Positions 33,571 through 42,629 are shown, numbered from the stretch's first letter. The stretch: 64,000 nt of DNA from Ramlibacter cellulosilyticus (GCF_014297465.1 NZ_JACORT010000017.1:1-64000); one strand, 5' to 3'. Notes: generated from the letters alone by a model not told the origin. Program-made: numbers and translations.

Positions 33571-34562
33571 CAACCCAGGACGATGTTGCGCTCGCGGACC
33601 ACGCGCGCCCACTGCGCCTGCTGCTGCTTCAGGAAGGCCGCGGCTTCGGCGGGGCCGCCGCTGAAAGGCTCGCCGCTCAGGGCGCGCACGCGCCCCAGCA
33701 CCTCCGGCTCGGCCATCGCCTGCGCGATGGCTTTCGCGAGCCGCTCGCGCACCGGCGCGGGCGTGCCGGCCGGCGCGAGCACGGGGTTCCATTCCAGCAC
33801 TTCGTAGCCGGGAACGCCGGCTTCCTGCATCGTCGGCACGTCGGGCAGCGCGCGGGCGCGCCGCAGGCTGGTGGCAGCCATCGGACGCAGCTTGCCGGCC
33901 TGGATGTGTCCCAGGGAAGACGCCACGTTGGCGAAGAACAGCGGCACCTGCCCCGCGATGACGTCGTTCATGGCGGGGCCACCGCCCTTGTAGGGCACGT
34001 GCTGCAGCTTCACGCCGGCACGATCCTCGAACAGTGCTCCCGCCAGGTGCTGCGCCGAGCCGTTGCCGGAAGAGGCGTAGGAGATGCTGCCCGGTTGCGC
34101 CTTGGCAGCGCGGATCAGGTCCCGCACCGTCTTCGCTTCGAACGACGGGTTGCACACCAGCACGTTGGGGAACAGCGCCAGCACCGCGAGCGGCGCGAAC
34201 GCGGTGTTGGTGTCGTAAGGCAGCTTCGCATAGAGCGAGGGATTCACGGCGAACGACGACGCGTCCAGCAGCAGCTGCGTGCCGTCGGGCGTCGCGCGCG
34301 CGACCTGGCCGGCGGCGATCTGCCCGCCGGCGCCCGGCCGGTTGTCCACGACCACCGTCTGCCCGAGGGCGCGGCCCATGTGCGGCGCGATCAGGCGCGC
34401 CATGAGGTCGGCGCCGCCGCCGGCGGCATACGACACCACGAGCGTGATCGTGCGGCCGCCCGCGATGGGCTCCTGCGCACGCGCGAGCAGCGGCGCGCCC
34501 AGGGTGGTTGCGGCGGCGGCGCGCAGCAGCGTGCGGCGGCGGGGGCTGAAGGCGTGTTGCAT
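33570..34562 (-). CDS. Bug/TctC-family tripartite tricarboxylate transporter solute-binding protein
   Basis: 330 residues with a twin-arginine-like leader (SPRRRTLLRAAAATTLGAPLLARAQ). The Bug fold shows ITLVVSYAAGGGADLMARLIAP, VVVDNRPGAGGQIAAGQVARA and the HVPYKGGGPAMNDVIAGQV segment. Genes for TctA/TctB permeases are not nearby, as is usual for the expanded Bug family of Burkholderiales. It lies between a GntR regulator and a hydrolase gene. Confidence 0.92.
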   Translation of the reverse strand: MQHAFSPRRRTLLRAAAATTLGAPLLARAQEPIAGGRTITLVVSYAAGGGADLMARLIAPHMGRALGQTVVVDNRPGAGGQIAAGQVARATPDGTQLLLDASSFAVNPSLYAKLPYDTNTAFAPLAVLALFPNVLVCNPSFEAKTVRDLIRAAKAQPGSISYASSGNGSAQHLAGALFEDRAGVKLQHVPYKGGGPAMNDVIAGQVPLFFANVASSLGHIQAGKLRPMAATSLRRARALPDVPTMQEAGVPGYEVLEWNPVLAPAGTPAPVRERLAKAIAQAMAEPEVLGRVRALSGEPFSGGPAEAAAFLKQQQAQWARVVRERNIVLG

Positions 34563-34584
34563 CGTGTCTCCTCGTGGCAGGACG

Positions 34585-35319
34585 TCAGGTGATCTGGACC
34601 GTGTAGTGGAAGGCGTGCGCGTCGCCGAGCGTGGTGCGCACTTCCACGCAGCGGCCGGCCACGTCGAAGGCGCGGCGCCCCACGCGCGCGCAAGGGTGTC
34701 CGGGCGCCAGTTCCAGGTGCGCGGCCTCGGACGCGGCGAGCGTGCCGAAGGCGATCGTGTCCGTGGCCCGCTGCACGTGCACGCCGCAGCGCTGCGCATA
34801 CATGGGATAGAAGAGGGTGTCCCACTCGGCCGGGGGCAGGTCCGCAAGCGCGGCGAACAGCGGCAGCGGCAGCCAGAGGTCCTCGAGCAGGCAAGGCTTG
34901 CCGCCGAGCGAGCGCACGCGCGTGACGTGCAGCGCGGCGCCGCCGCGCTCGAGCGCGAGCTGCTCGGCCACCTCCGCCGGCGGCGTCGCCTTGCGCCGGC
35001 TCAGCACCCGCGACGCGGGCACTTCGCCCGAGGCGCCGCCGAAGCGGAAGAAGCGCAGCATGGGCGCGCCCGTCATCGCGGCCCGCACGAAAGTGCCGCG
35101 GCCGTGGATGCGCTCCACCACGCCTTGCGCGGCCAGCACTTCCAGCGCGCGGCGCAGCGTGGCCATTGCCACCCCTTGCTGCGCGGCCAGCACCTGCTCG
35201 GAGGGCAGCGCCGTGCCGGGCGGCCATTCGCCGGCGGCGATCCGCGTGCGCAGCTCCGCGGCGATGGCGGCGTAGCGGCTGAGGCCCTGGTGGTCCAGGG
35301 CGGCTTCGACGGGTGGCAA
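34585..35319 (-). CDS. GntR-family regulator, HutC/UTRA type
   Basis: 244 residues. The winged helix (RYAAIAAELRTRIAAGEWPPGTALPSEQVLAAQQGVAMATLRRALEVLAAQGVVERIHGRGTFV) is followed by a UTRA ligand domain (SRVLSRRKATPPAEVAEQLAL, HVTRVRSLGGKPCLLEDLWLP). It heads an operon with the Bug protein and the amidohydrolase and probably responds to the imported ligand. Confidence 0.9.
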   Translation of the reverse strand: MPPVEAALDHQGLSRYAAIAAELRTRIAAGEWPPGTALPSEQVLAAQQGVAMATLRRALEVLAAQGVVERIHGRGTFVRAAMTGAPMLRFFRFGGASGEVPASRVLSRRKATPPAEVAEQLALERGGAALHVTRVRSLGGKPCLLEDLWLPLPLFAALADLPPAEWDTLFYPMYAQRCGVHVQRATDTIAFGTLAASEAAHLELAPGHPCARVGRRAFDVAGRCVEVRTTLGDAHAFHYTVQIT

Positions 35320-35460
35320 GTTCTAGTCCTCTAGAGGTCTGGAGGAGCGATTCTGGTCTTGTGCCTGGCAGGCCGGATGAGGGTTATCCCTTGGTTGCGC
35401 CCGTTTCGCGACCTGGGGAGCTCTCTCCAGGATCCGCACGACCGAATTCGTGCAAAATAG

Positions 35461-35474
35461 AACGACCGTTCGTT
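35461..35474. promoter_or_regulatory. Candidate TetR operator upstream of the fatty-acid operon
   Basis: AACGACCGTTCGTT is a near-palindrome (12 of 14 positions symmetric) ending 14 bases ahead of the preferred TetR start codon at 35489. The position over the likely promoter fits autorepression. A-rich AAAATAG precedes it and TTTTATTTT follows it. Confidence 0.5.
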
Positions 35475-35488
35475 TTATTTTCCAGGAA

Positions 35489-36187
35489 ATGTCCGTCACC
35501 GACCTGCCCCTCAAGCCCGCCCGCGCGCGGGAGGGCAAGGCCTTGCAGAAAGGCCAGCAGACCAAGGCGGCGATCGTGGATGCGGCCCTCGGCCTGGCCA
35601 CACAGATCGGGCTGGAGGGGCTGTCCATCGGCGCCCTGGCCGAAGTCACGTCCATGAGCAAGTCGGGCGTCTTCGCCCACTTCGGCTCGCGCGAGGAGCT
35701 GCAGATCTCCGTGGTCCGCGAGTACCACCAGCGCTTCGAGCAGGAGGTGTTCTATCCCTCCCTGAGCGAACCGCGGGGCCTGCCGCGCCTGCGCGCGATG
35801 TTCGCCAACTGGATGAAGCGCACCTCGGTGGAGATCGACTCCGGCTGCATCTACATCAGCGGCGCCGTCGAATTCGACGACCGCCCCGGCCCCGTGCGCG
35901 ACGCGCTGGCCTGGTCCGTGCAGACATGGCACGAGGCCATGAAGCGCGCCATCGCCATGGCCAAGGCCGAAGCGCACCTCGACGCCGGGACCGACGAGGA
36001 GCAGATGCTCTTCGAGATCCACGGCCTGATCCTCGCGCTGCACTACGAGGCGCGCTTCCTCAAGAACCCCGGTTCCATCGCCCGCGCCAACGCGGGTTTC
36101 GAAAACATCCTGCAGCGCTACGGCGCCGCAGCCTCGTCCCCCAAGTCCCGCAACGCCCGCGCGGCGAAGAGCAACAAGGAGTCCTGA
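35489..36187 (+). CDS. TetR-family regulator of fatty-acid oxidation genes
   Basis: 232 residues from ATG 35489 (CCAGGAA upstream); a farther ATG at 35450 would cover the putative operator and is less likely. Helix-turn-helix: IVDAALGLATQIGLEGLSIGALAEVTSMSKSGVFAHFGSREEL. The C-terminal domain resembles the TetR_C_33/YxaF type. It lies 4 bases before an acyl-CoA dehydrogenase gene, so a fatty acyl-CoA-responsive repressor comparable to FadP of betaproteobacteria is plausible. The acidic DNA-distal end and Lys-rich tail (NARAAKSNKES) are not informative. Confidence 0.88.
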   Translation: MSVTDLPLKPARAREGKALQKGQQTKAAIVDAALGLATQIGLEGLSIGALAEVTSMSKSGVFAHFGSREELQISVVREYHQRFEQEVFYPSLSEPRGLPRLRAMFANWMKRTSVEIDSGCIYISGAVEFDDRPGPVRDALAWSVQTWHEAMKRAIAMAKAEAHLDAGTDEEQMLFEIHGLILALHYEARFLKNPGSIARANAGFENILQRYGAAASSPKSRNARAAKSNKES

Positions 36188-36191
36188 GCCC

Positions 36192-37988
36192 ATGCCCGTC
36201 TACAACCCGCCCCTGCGCGACATGCAGTTCGTCATCCACGAGGTGTTCAACGCCGTGGACGAACTCAAGGCCATCCCCAAGCACGCCGAGGTCGATGCGG
36301 ACACGATCAACGCGGTGCTGGAAGAAGGCGGCAAGTTCGCCGCGGAAGTCACCTTCCCCCTGAACCGCATCGGCGACGAGCAGGGCTGCAAGCTGGACAA
36401 GGAAACGCACGAGGTCAAGACGCCCGACGGCTTCAAGGAGGCGTACGCCAGGTACGTCGAAGGCGGCTGGCCGGCGCTCTCCTGCGACCCCGAGTACGGC
36501 GGCCAGGGCCTGCCCTTCGTGCTGAACCAGTGCTTCTACGAAATGCTGAACAGCGCCAACCAGGCGTGGACGATGTACCCCGGCCTGTCGCACGGCGCGT
36601 ACGAAGCGCTGCACGCGCACGGCACCGAAGAACAGAAGAAGACCTTCCTGCCCAAGCTGGTGTCCGGCGAGTGGACCGGCACGATGTGCCTGACCGAGCC
36701 GCACTGCGGCACCGACCTCGGCCTGCTGCGCACCAAGGCCGAACCGCAGGCGGACGGCACGTACAAGCTGACCGGCAACAAGATCTTCATCTCCGCCGGC
36801 GAGCACGACATGGCGGAGAACATCATCCACCTGGTGCTGGCCCGCCTGCCGGACGCGCCCCAGGGCAGCAAGGGCATCTCGCTGTTCCTCGTGCCGAAGT
36901 ACAACGTCAACAAGGACGGCACGCTGGGTTCCCGCAACGGCATCTACTGCGGGGGCCTGGAGCACAAGATGGGCATCCACGGCAATGCCACCGCGCAGCT
37001 GGTGCTCGATGGCGCCGTCGGCACGCTGGTGGGCGAGCCGAACAAGGGCCTGCCCGCGATGTTCGTGATGATGAACGCCGCGCGCCTGGGCGTCGGCAAC
37101 CAGTCGCTGGGCCTGACGGAAGTCGCGTACCAGAACGCGCTGGCCTACGCGAAGGAGCGCCTGCAGATGCGCTCGCTGTCCGGCCCCAAGGCCAAGGACA
37201 AGCCCGCCGACCCGATCATCGTGCACCCCGACGTGCGCAAGATGCTGCTGACGGCCAAGGCCTATGCCGAAGGCGGCCGCGCGCTCGCCATCTTCTGCAC
37301 GCTGCTGCTGGACAAGGAGCTGCACCATCCCGACGCGAAGGTGCGCAAGGACAGCGAGGAAATCGTCGCGCTGCTCACGCCCATCGTGAAGGCCTTCCTC
37401 ACCGACAATGGCCACATCGCCACCAACGCCTGCATGCAGGTCTTCGGCGGCCACGGCTACATCGCCGAGTGGGGCATGGAGCAGTTCGTGCGCGACAACC
37501 GCATCAACATGATCTACGAGGGCACGAACACCGTGCAGTCGCTGGACCTGCTGGGGCGCAAGGTGCTGGGCAACCAGGGCGCCACGCTGAAGAAGTTCGG
37601 CAAGCTCGTCGCGCAGCTGGTGGAAGAGGAAGGCGTGAACGAGAAGATGGCGGAGTTCATCAACCCCATCGCCTACCTCGGCGACCAGATGACCAAGTTC
37701 ACCACCGAGCTCGGTTTCAAGGGCTTCCAGAACCCCGACGAAGTGGGTGCCGCCGCGGTGGACTACCTGCGCGTGCTGGGCCACCTGGTGTTCGGCTACA
37801 TGTGGGCGCGCATGGCGCAGGTGGCGATCAGGCAGATCGAGGCCGGCAACACCGACCCGTTCTACCAGGCCAAGCTGCAGACCGCGCGCTTCTACTTCGC
37901 GCGCCTGTTCCCCGAGACGGCGTCGCTGATGCGCACGGCGCGCGCGGGCGTCTCGAACCTTCTCGACACCGACGCGGCCCTGGCATGA
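36192..37988 (+). CDS. Acyl-CoA dehydrogenase with C-terminal extension
   Basis: 598 residues, the larger acyl-CoA dehydrogenase type (FadE12/AcdA-like with an extra C-terminal domain). It shows MCLTEPHCGTDLGLLRTKAEP and FISAGEHDM of the FAD-binding region, KMGIHGNATAQL, and the catalytic Glu443 in IYEGTNTVQ. It catalyses the first, FAD-linked step of beta-oxidation. It overlaps the next gene by 4 bases (ATGA). Confidence 0.95.
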   Translation: MPVYNPPLRDMQFVIHEVFNAVDELKAIPKHAEVDADTINAVLEEGGKFAAEVTFPLNRIGDEQGCKLDKETHEVKTPDGFKEAYARYVEGGWPALSCDPEYGGQGLPFVLNQCFYEMLNSANQAWTMYPGLSHGAYEALHAHGTEEQKKTFLPKLVSGEWTGTMCLTEPHCGTDLGLLRTKAEPQADGTYKLTGNKIFISAGEHDMAENIIHLVLARLPDAPQGSKGISLFLVPKYNVNKDGTLGSRNGIYCGGLEHKMGIHGNATAQLVLDGAVGTLVGEPNKGLPAMFVMMNAARLGVGNQSLGLTEVAYQNALAYAKERLQMRSLSGPKAKDKPADPIIVHPDVRKMLLTAKAYAEGGRALAIFCTLLLDKELHHPDAKVRKDSEEIVALLTPIVKAFLTDNGHIATNACMQVFGGHGYIAEWGMEQFVRDNRINMIYEGTNTVQSLDLLGRKVLGNQGATLKKFGKLVAQLVEEEGVNEKMAEFINPIAYLGDQMTKFTTELGFKGFQNPDEVGAAAVDYLRVLGHLVFGYMWARMAQVAIRQIEAGNTDPFYQAKLQTARFYFARLFPETASLMRTARAGVSNLLDTDAALA

Positions 37989-38416
37989 AAGCCCTCCTCG
38001 TCCTGGGCGCGGCCGCCTTCGCGGCCGGCGCGTTCGCCCAGGTGACCCCCGTGGGCACCTGGCGCAGCATCGACGACAAGACCGGGGAGGCGAAAGCCGA
38101 GATCCGCATTACGGAGAGCGGCGGCGTGCTCACCGGCCGCATCGAGAAGTCGCTGAAGAAGGACACGAAGCCCGACGCCGTGTGCGACGAGTGCAGGGAC
38201 GAGCGCAAGGGCAAGCCCATCGCGGGCCTCGAGATCATCCGCGGCGCGAAGAAGGCCGAAGGCCAGGACGTGTGGGAGCACGGCAAGATCCTCGACCCGG
38301 AGAACGGCAAGGAATACACGCTGCGCCTCGCGCCGGTGGACGGCGGCCAGAAGCTGCAGGTGCGCGGCTACCTCGGTCCCTTCTATCGCACGCAGACCTG
38401 GGTGCGGGTGCAGTAA
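37985..38416 (+). CDS. DUF2147 exported protein
   Basis: 143 residues with a signal peptide (MKALLVLGAAAFAAGAFAQV) and the DUF2147 pattern: GTWRSIDDKTGEAKAEIRI, CDECRDERKGKPIAGLEII, YLGPFYRTQTWVRV. The role of the family is unknown; it is periplasmic or surface associated and often appears in lipid-degradation operons. It is translationally coupled to the acyl-CoA dehydrogenase. Confidence 0.88.
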   Translation: MKALLVLGAAAFAAGAFAQVTPVGTWRSIDDKTGEAKAEIRITESGGVLTGRIEKSLKKDTKPDAVCDECRDERKGKPIAGLEIIRGAKKAEGQDVWEHGKILDPENGKEYTLRLAPVDGGQKLQVRGYLGPFYRTQTWVRVQ

Positions 38417-38431
38417 GCAATCGGAATCGCA

Positions 38432-40888
38432 ATGAACAAAGACCAAGACGAACACGCGGCCGTGCAGGCCGCCGCCGCGAAGGCGGGCCCGGGCCGCTTC
38501 CTCGTGAAGAAGGTGGCGGTGCTCGGCGCCGGCGTGATGGGCGCGCAGATCGCGGCCCATCTCGTCAACGTGAAGGTGCCGGTGGTGCTGTTCGACCTTC
38601 CCGCGAAGGAAGGGCCGAAGAACGGCATCGTGACCAAGGCCGTCGAGAACCTGAAGAAGCTCAAGCCTTCGCCGCTGGGCGTGGCGGAGGACGCCGCGCT
38701 GATCCAGCAGGCGAACTACGAGGAGCACATGGGCCTGCTCGGCGAGTGCGACCTGGTGATCGAGGCGATCGCCGAGCGCATGGACTGGAAGCTGGACCTG
38801 TACCAGAAGATCGCGCCGCACGTCGCAAAGCATGCGATCGTGGCGTCCAACACGTCCGGCCTGTCGATCACGAAGCTGTCGGAGGCGCTGCCGGAAGCGA
38901 TCCAGCCGCGCTTCTGCGGCATCCACTTCTTCAACCCGCCGCGGTACATGTACCTGGTGGAGCTGATCGCCACGCCGACGACGAACCCGGAGATCCTCGA
39001 CCAGCTCGAGACCTTCGTGACCTCCGGGCTCGGCAAGGGCGTCGTGCGCGCCAAGGACACGCCCAACTTCATCGCCAACCGCGTCGGCATCGCCGGCATG
39101 CTGGGGACGATGCGCGAGGTGGAGAAGTTCGGCCTGACCTTCGACGTCGTCGACGACCTCACCGGCAAGAAGCTCGGCCGCGCGTCCAGCGGCACGTTCC
39201 GTACCGCGGACGTCGTGGGCCTGGACACGATGGCGCACGTGATCAAGACGCTGCAGGACACGCTGTCGGCCGACACCGATCCCTTCTACGGCAGCTTCGG
39301 CACGCCGGAGGTGCTGAAGAAGCTGCTGGCGCTGGGCAACCTGGGCCAGAAGACGAAGGCGGGCTTCTACAGGAAGGCCGGGCGCGACATCCTGCGCTTC
39401 GAGCTGGAAAGCGAAAGCTACGTGCCGGCCGGCCAGAAGGCCGACGAGGTGTACGGCCGCATGCTGAAGAAGCCTGCGGGCGAGCGCCTGAAGCTGCTGC
39501 GCAATGCGACGGGACCCCAGGGGCAGTTCCTCTGGTCCATCCTGCGCAATTCCTTCCACTACGCCGCGGTGCACCTGGCCACCATCGCCGAGACCGCGCG
39601 CGACGTCGACCAGGCCATGCGCTGGGGCTTCGGCATGAAGCAGGGCCCCTTCGAGCTGTGGCAGGAAGCGGGCTGGCTGCAGGTGGCGCAGTGGATCCAG
39701 GAAGACATAGCTGCCGGCAAGGCGCTGTCGAAGGCGCCACTGCCGAAGTGGGTGTTCGAAGGGCCGGTCGCCGACGCCGGTGGCGTGCACACGGAGCAGG
39801 GCTCCTTCAATCCCACGACGGGCAAGTTCCAGCCGCGGCGCGTGCTGCCGGTCTATGACCGGCAGCTGTTCCCCGAGCTGCTGCGCGGCGAAGGCGGCGC
39901 GCGTTTCGAGACGGCAGGCACGACGCTGCACGAGGACAGGAACATCCGCCTGTGGACGCTCGACCACCAAGTGCTGATCGCCAGCCTCAAGACCAAGATG
40001 CACACCATCAGCCCCGAGGTCTGCGAAGGTCTGCAGCAGGCGGTGGAACTCGCCGAGAAGGAGTACCAGGGCCTGGTGGTCTGGTCGGGCGACGAGCCCT
40101 TCAGCGCCGGCGCCGACCTGGAGTCCACGCTGCCCGCGTTCATCGCGGTGGGCGTGGCGGCCATCGAGGATGCCGAAGGCTTCATGCAGCAGACGATGCT
40201 GCGGCTGCGCTATGCGGGCGTTCCGGTGGTGTCCGCGATCCGCGGGCTGGCGCTGGGCGGCGGCTGCGAGCTGGGGCTGTACTCGGCCAAGCGCGTCGTG
40301 GCGATGGAGAGCTACATCGGCCTCGTCGAAGTGGGCGTCGGCCTGGTGCCGGGCGCCGGCGGCCTGACGTACATCGCGCGCCGCGCGGCGGAAAACGCGG
40401 CTGCGAGCACGGACAAGGACCTGCTGAAGTTCCTGACGGAAGGCTTCACCGCCGCCGCCATGGCGAAGGTCGGTACCAGTGCGCTGGAGTCGCGCAAGCT
40501 GGGCTACGTGCTGGAGAGCGACGTGATCGTCCCGAACAAGGACGAACTGCTGTATGTCGCGTTGCAGCAAGCCAGGTCGCTGTACGACGCCGGCTACCGC
40601 GCCCCGCACAAGCGCATGTTCCCGGTCGCGGGCCGCAGCGCGAAGGCGACGATCATGGGCCAGCTGGTGAACCTGCGCGACGGCGGCTTCGCGAGCGCGC
40701 ACGACTTCCACATCGCGACGCTGATCGCGAACGTGGTGACGGGCGGCGACGTGGACGCGAACACGCTCGTGACCGAGGAATACCTGATGACCCTGGAGCG
40801 CCAGGCCTTCTGCGCGCTGGTGCAGCACCCGAAGACGCAGGAGCGGATCCTGGGGATGCTGAGTACGGGGAAGCCGGTGCGGAATTGA
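38432..40888 (+). CDS. 3-hydroxyacyl-CoA dehydrogenase / enoyl-CoA hydratase (FadB-like, dehydrogenase domain first)
   Basis: 818 residues. An NAD-binding 3-hydroxyacyl-CoA dehydrogenase domain comes first (VAVLGAGVMGAQIAAHLVN near residue 28, NTSGLSITKLSEALPE, GIHFFNPPRYM, KDTPNFIANRVG). A crotonase domain follows (SAGADLESTLPAF near 565, GLALGGGCELGLYSAKR near 605, VEVGVGLVPGAGG). This order is the reverse of E. coli FadB and matches FadN-type proteins. It performs hydration and oxidation steps of beta-oxidation. The downstream gap holds an inverted-repeat-flanked cassette before the thiolase gene. Confidence 0.93.
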   Translation: MNKDQDEHAAVQAAAAKAGPGRFLVKKVAVLGAGVMGAQIAAHLVNVKVPVVLFDLPAKEGPKNGIVTKAVENLKKLKPSPLGVAEDAALIQQANYEEHMGLLGECDLVIEAIAERMDWKLDLYQKIAPHVAKHAIVASNTSGLSITKLSEALPEAIQPRFCGIHFFNPPRYMYLVELIATPTTNPEILDQLETFVTSGLGKGVVRAKDTPNFIANRVGIAGMLGTMREVEKFGLTFDVVDDLTGKKLGRASSGTFRTADVVGLDTMAHVIKTLQDTLSADTDPFYGSFGTPEVLKKLLALGNLGQKTKAGFYRKAGRDILRFELESESYVPAGQKADEVYGRMLKKPAGERLKLLRNATGPQGQFLWSILRNSFHYAAVHLATIAETARDVDQAMRWGFGMKQGPFELWQEAGWLQVAQWIQEDIAAGKALSKAPLPKWVFEGPVADAGGVHTEQGSFNPTTGKFQPRRVLPVYDRQLFPELLRGEGGARFETAGTTLHEDRNIRLWTLDHQVLIASLKTKMHTISPEVCEGLQQAVELAEKEYQGLVVWSGDEPFSAGADLESTLPAFIAVGVAAIEDAEGFMQQTMLRLRYAGVPVVSAIRGLALGGGCELGLYSAKRVVAMESYIGLVEVGVGLVPGAGGLTYIARRAAENAAASTDKDLLKFLTEGFTAAAMAKVGTSALESRKLGYVLESDVIVPNKDELLYVALQQARSLYDAGYRAPHKRMFPVAGRSAKATIMGQLVNLRDGGFASAHDFHIATLIANVVTGGDVDANTLVTEEYLMTLERQAFCALVQHPKTQERILGMLSTGKPVRN

Positions 40889-40896
40889 CCGCCTTC

Positions 40897-40933
40897 CTCC
40901 CTCCCCCTCTGGGGGAGGGTTGGGGAGGGGGCA
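40897..40933. repeat. Left 37-bp inverted repeat of the DUF559 cassette
   Basis: This element begins 8 bases after the FadB-like stop and is the reverse complement of 41302-41338 at 34 of 37 positions. It also folds on itself (CCCTCCCCCTCTGGGGGAGGG). Confidence 0.85.
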
Positions 40934-40945
40934 CGCACGCTACGC

Positions 40946-41362
40946 ATGCAACACCAGTCCACACCCACCGCGCAGCGCAACGCACGCATCTTGCGCAGCG
41001 GCATGACGGATTCCGAGCGCAAGCTCTGGTCCGGCCTGCGCGGTGAGCGGCTGGGCGTGAAATTCCGGCGCCAGCATCCGTTCGGCAACTTCATCGCGGA
41101 CTTCGCGTGTCTCGAGCCGAAGCTCGTGGTGGAGCTCGATGGTTCGCAGCATGAAGGCGATGCCGAGTACGACGCGCGCCGGGACCGCTTCTTCCGCGAA
41201 CAGGGCTTTGCCGTGCTGCGGTTCCCCAGCAATGCGCCGCTGACGAACCTGGAAGGTGTCTGCGTCGCGATTCAAGAAGAGATCAAGGTGTTGGCGGGCG
41301 CTGCCCCCACCCCAGCCCTCCCCCAGGGGGGGAGGGAGCAAGAACAGAAGGACGACCTATGA
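40946..41362 (+). CDS. DUF559 (Vsr/restriction-endonuclease-fold) protein inside an inverted-repeat cassette
   Basis: 138 residues. The DUF559 core has ARILRSGMTDSERKLWSGLR, the KFRRQHPFGNFIADFACLEPKLVVELDGSQH segment with the D...ExD nuclease-like residues, and DRFFREQGFAVLRFPSN. The last 20 residues (APTPALPQGG...) are simply translated right inverted repeat; the stop overlaps the thiolase ATG. It splits fadB-like and thiolase genes that are normally adjacent, so it looks like an insertion. Function is unknown; the fold is related to very-short-patch repair nucleases. Confidence 0.82.
   Translation: MQHQSTPTAQRNARILRSGMTDSERKLWSGLRGERLGVKFRRQHPFGNFIADFACLEPKLVVELDGSQHEGDAEYDARRDRFFREQGFAVLRFPSNAPLTNLEGVCVAIQEEIKVLAGAAPTPALPQGGREQEQKDDL
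41302..41338. repeat. Right 37-bp inverted repeat of the DUF559 cassette
   Basis: Matches the left repeat in inverted orientation with three mismatches. It overlaps the 3' coding end of the DUF559 gene and is followed by GAGGGAGCAAGAACAGAAGGA, which supplies the ribosome site of the thiolase gene. The 14-base GAGGGAGCAAGAAC also borders the hairpin at 42584-42607. Confidence 0.85.
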
Positions 41363-42567
41363 CCAAGCAAATCCAGGACGCCTACATCGTCGCCGCCACC
41401 CGGACGCCCATCGGCCGTTCCCACCGCGGCTTCTTCCGCAATACGCGGCCGGACGACCTGCTCGCGACCGTGCTGCGCTCCGCCCTCGCGCAGGTTCCCA
41501 GCCTCGACCCCGCGGCCATCGAAGACATCGTCTGCGGCTGCGCGATTCCCGAGGGGCCGCAAGGCCTGAACGTCGCGCGCATCGGCGCGGTCCTCGCCGG
41601 CCTGCCCAAGAGCGTCGGCGGCATCACGGTCAACCGCTTCTGCGCCTCGGGCCTCGCGGCGGTGCAGATGGCCGCGGACCGCATCCGCGTCGGCGAGGCC
41701 GACGTGATGATCGCCGCCGGCACCGAGAGCATGAGCATGGTGCCCATGATGGGCAACACGCCTTCGCTGTCGCCCACGATCTTCTCCAACCCCGACGACA
41801 TCGAGAGCTACGGCATCGCCTACGGCATGGGCCTGACCGCCGAGAAGGTGGCCAAGCAGTGGAAGGTGGGCCGCGATGCGCAGGACGAGTTCGCGTACCG
41901 CTCGCACATGAAGGCCATCGCCGCGATGAAGGCCGGCGAATTCGCCGGCGAGATGACGGAAGTGGAAGTCGCGGAACGCACCGTCGACCTGGAGTCGGCG
42001 GAAGTGGCGATCGCCACCCGCAAGGTGAACCTCGACGAAGGCGCGCGTCCGGACACGACGGTCGAAACGCTCGGCAAGCTCAAGCCGGTGTTCGCCGCGC
42101 GCGGCAGCGTCACGGCGGGCAACAGCTCGCAGACCTCCGACGGCGCCGGCGCGCTGATCCTGGCGAGCGAAGCGGCGGTCAAGCGCTTCGGCCTGCAGCC
42201 GCTCGCGCGCTTCGTGAGCTACGCCAGCCGCGGCGTGCCGCCGCACATCATGGGCATCGGCCCGATCGAGGCGATCCCCGCCGCGCTGAAGGCCGCCGGC
42301 CTGAAGCAGGACGCAATCGACTGGATCGAGCTGAACGAGGCGTTCGCGGCGCAATCGCTGGCCGTGATCCACACGCTGGGTCTCGACGCGAACAAGGTGA
42401 ACCCGATGGGGGGTGCCATCGCCCTCGGCCATCCGCTGGGCGCCACCGGCGCGATCCGTTCAGCGACCGTCGTGCACGCGCTGCGTCGCAAGAACCTGAA
42501 GTACGGGATGGTGACGATGTGCGTGGGGATGGGGCAGGGGGCGGCGGGGATCTTCGAGCGGGTGTGA
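41359..42567 (+). CDS. fadA: Acetyl-CoA C-acyltransferase (3-ketoacyl-CoA thiolase)
   Basis: 402 residues. The thiolase nucleophile is Cys95 (VNRFCASGLAAV), and the C-terminal His358 (ALGHPLGATGA) and Cys388 (MCVGMGQGA) complete the active site. It cleaves 3-ketoacyl-CoA to acetyl-CoA and a shortened acyl-CoA, completing the beta-oxidation cycle with the FadB-like protein encoded upstream. Length is typical. Confidence 0.95.
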   Translation: MTKQIQDAYIVAATRTPIGRSHRGFFRNTRPDDLLATVLRSALAQVPSLDPAAIEDIVCGCAIPEGPQGLNVARIGAVLAGLPKSVGGITVNRFCASGLAAVQMAADRIRVGEADVMIAAGTESMSMVPMMGNTPSLSPTIFSNPDDIESYGIAYGMGLTAEKVAKQWKVGRDAQDEFAYRSHMKAIAAMKAGEFAGEMTEVEVAERTVDLESAEVAIATRKVNLDEGARPDTTVETLGKLKPVFAARGSVTAGNSSQTSDGAGALILASEAAVKRFGLQPLARFVSYASRGVPPHIMGIGPIEAIPAALKAAGLKQDAIDWIELNEAFAAQSLAVIHTLGLDANKVNPMGGAIALGHPLGATGAIRSATVVHALRRKNLKYGMVTMCVGMGQGAAGIFERV

Positions 42568-42583
42568 GTCACCCTCACCCCGA

Positions 42584-42607
42584 CCCTCTCCCGCCAGCGG
42601 GAGAGGG
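42584..42607. repeat. Perfect 11-bp-arm hairpin repeat between thiolase and hydrolase genes
   Basis: CCCTCTCCCGC and GCGGGAGAGGG are exact reverse complements around CA. The hairpin begins 17 bases after the thiolase stop and runs into GAGGGAGCAAGAACCGGAGGAG, the ribosome site for the next gene. Similar hairpins are dispersed in many proteobacteria. Confidence 0.85.
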
Positions 42608-42629
42608 AGCAAGAACCGGAGGAGCGAGC

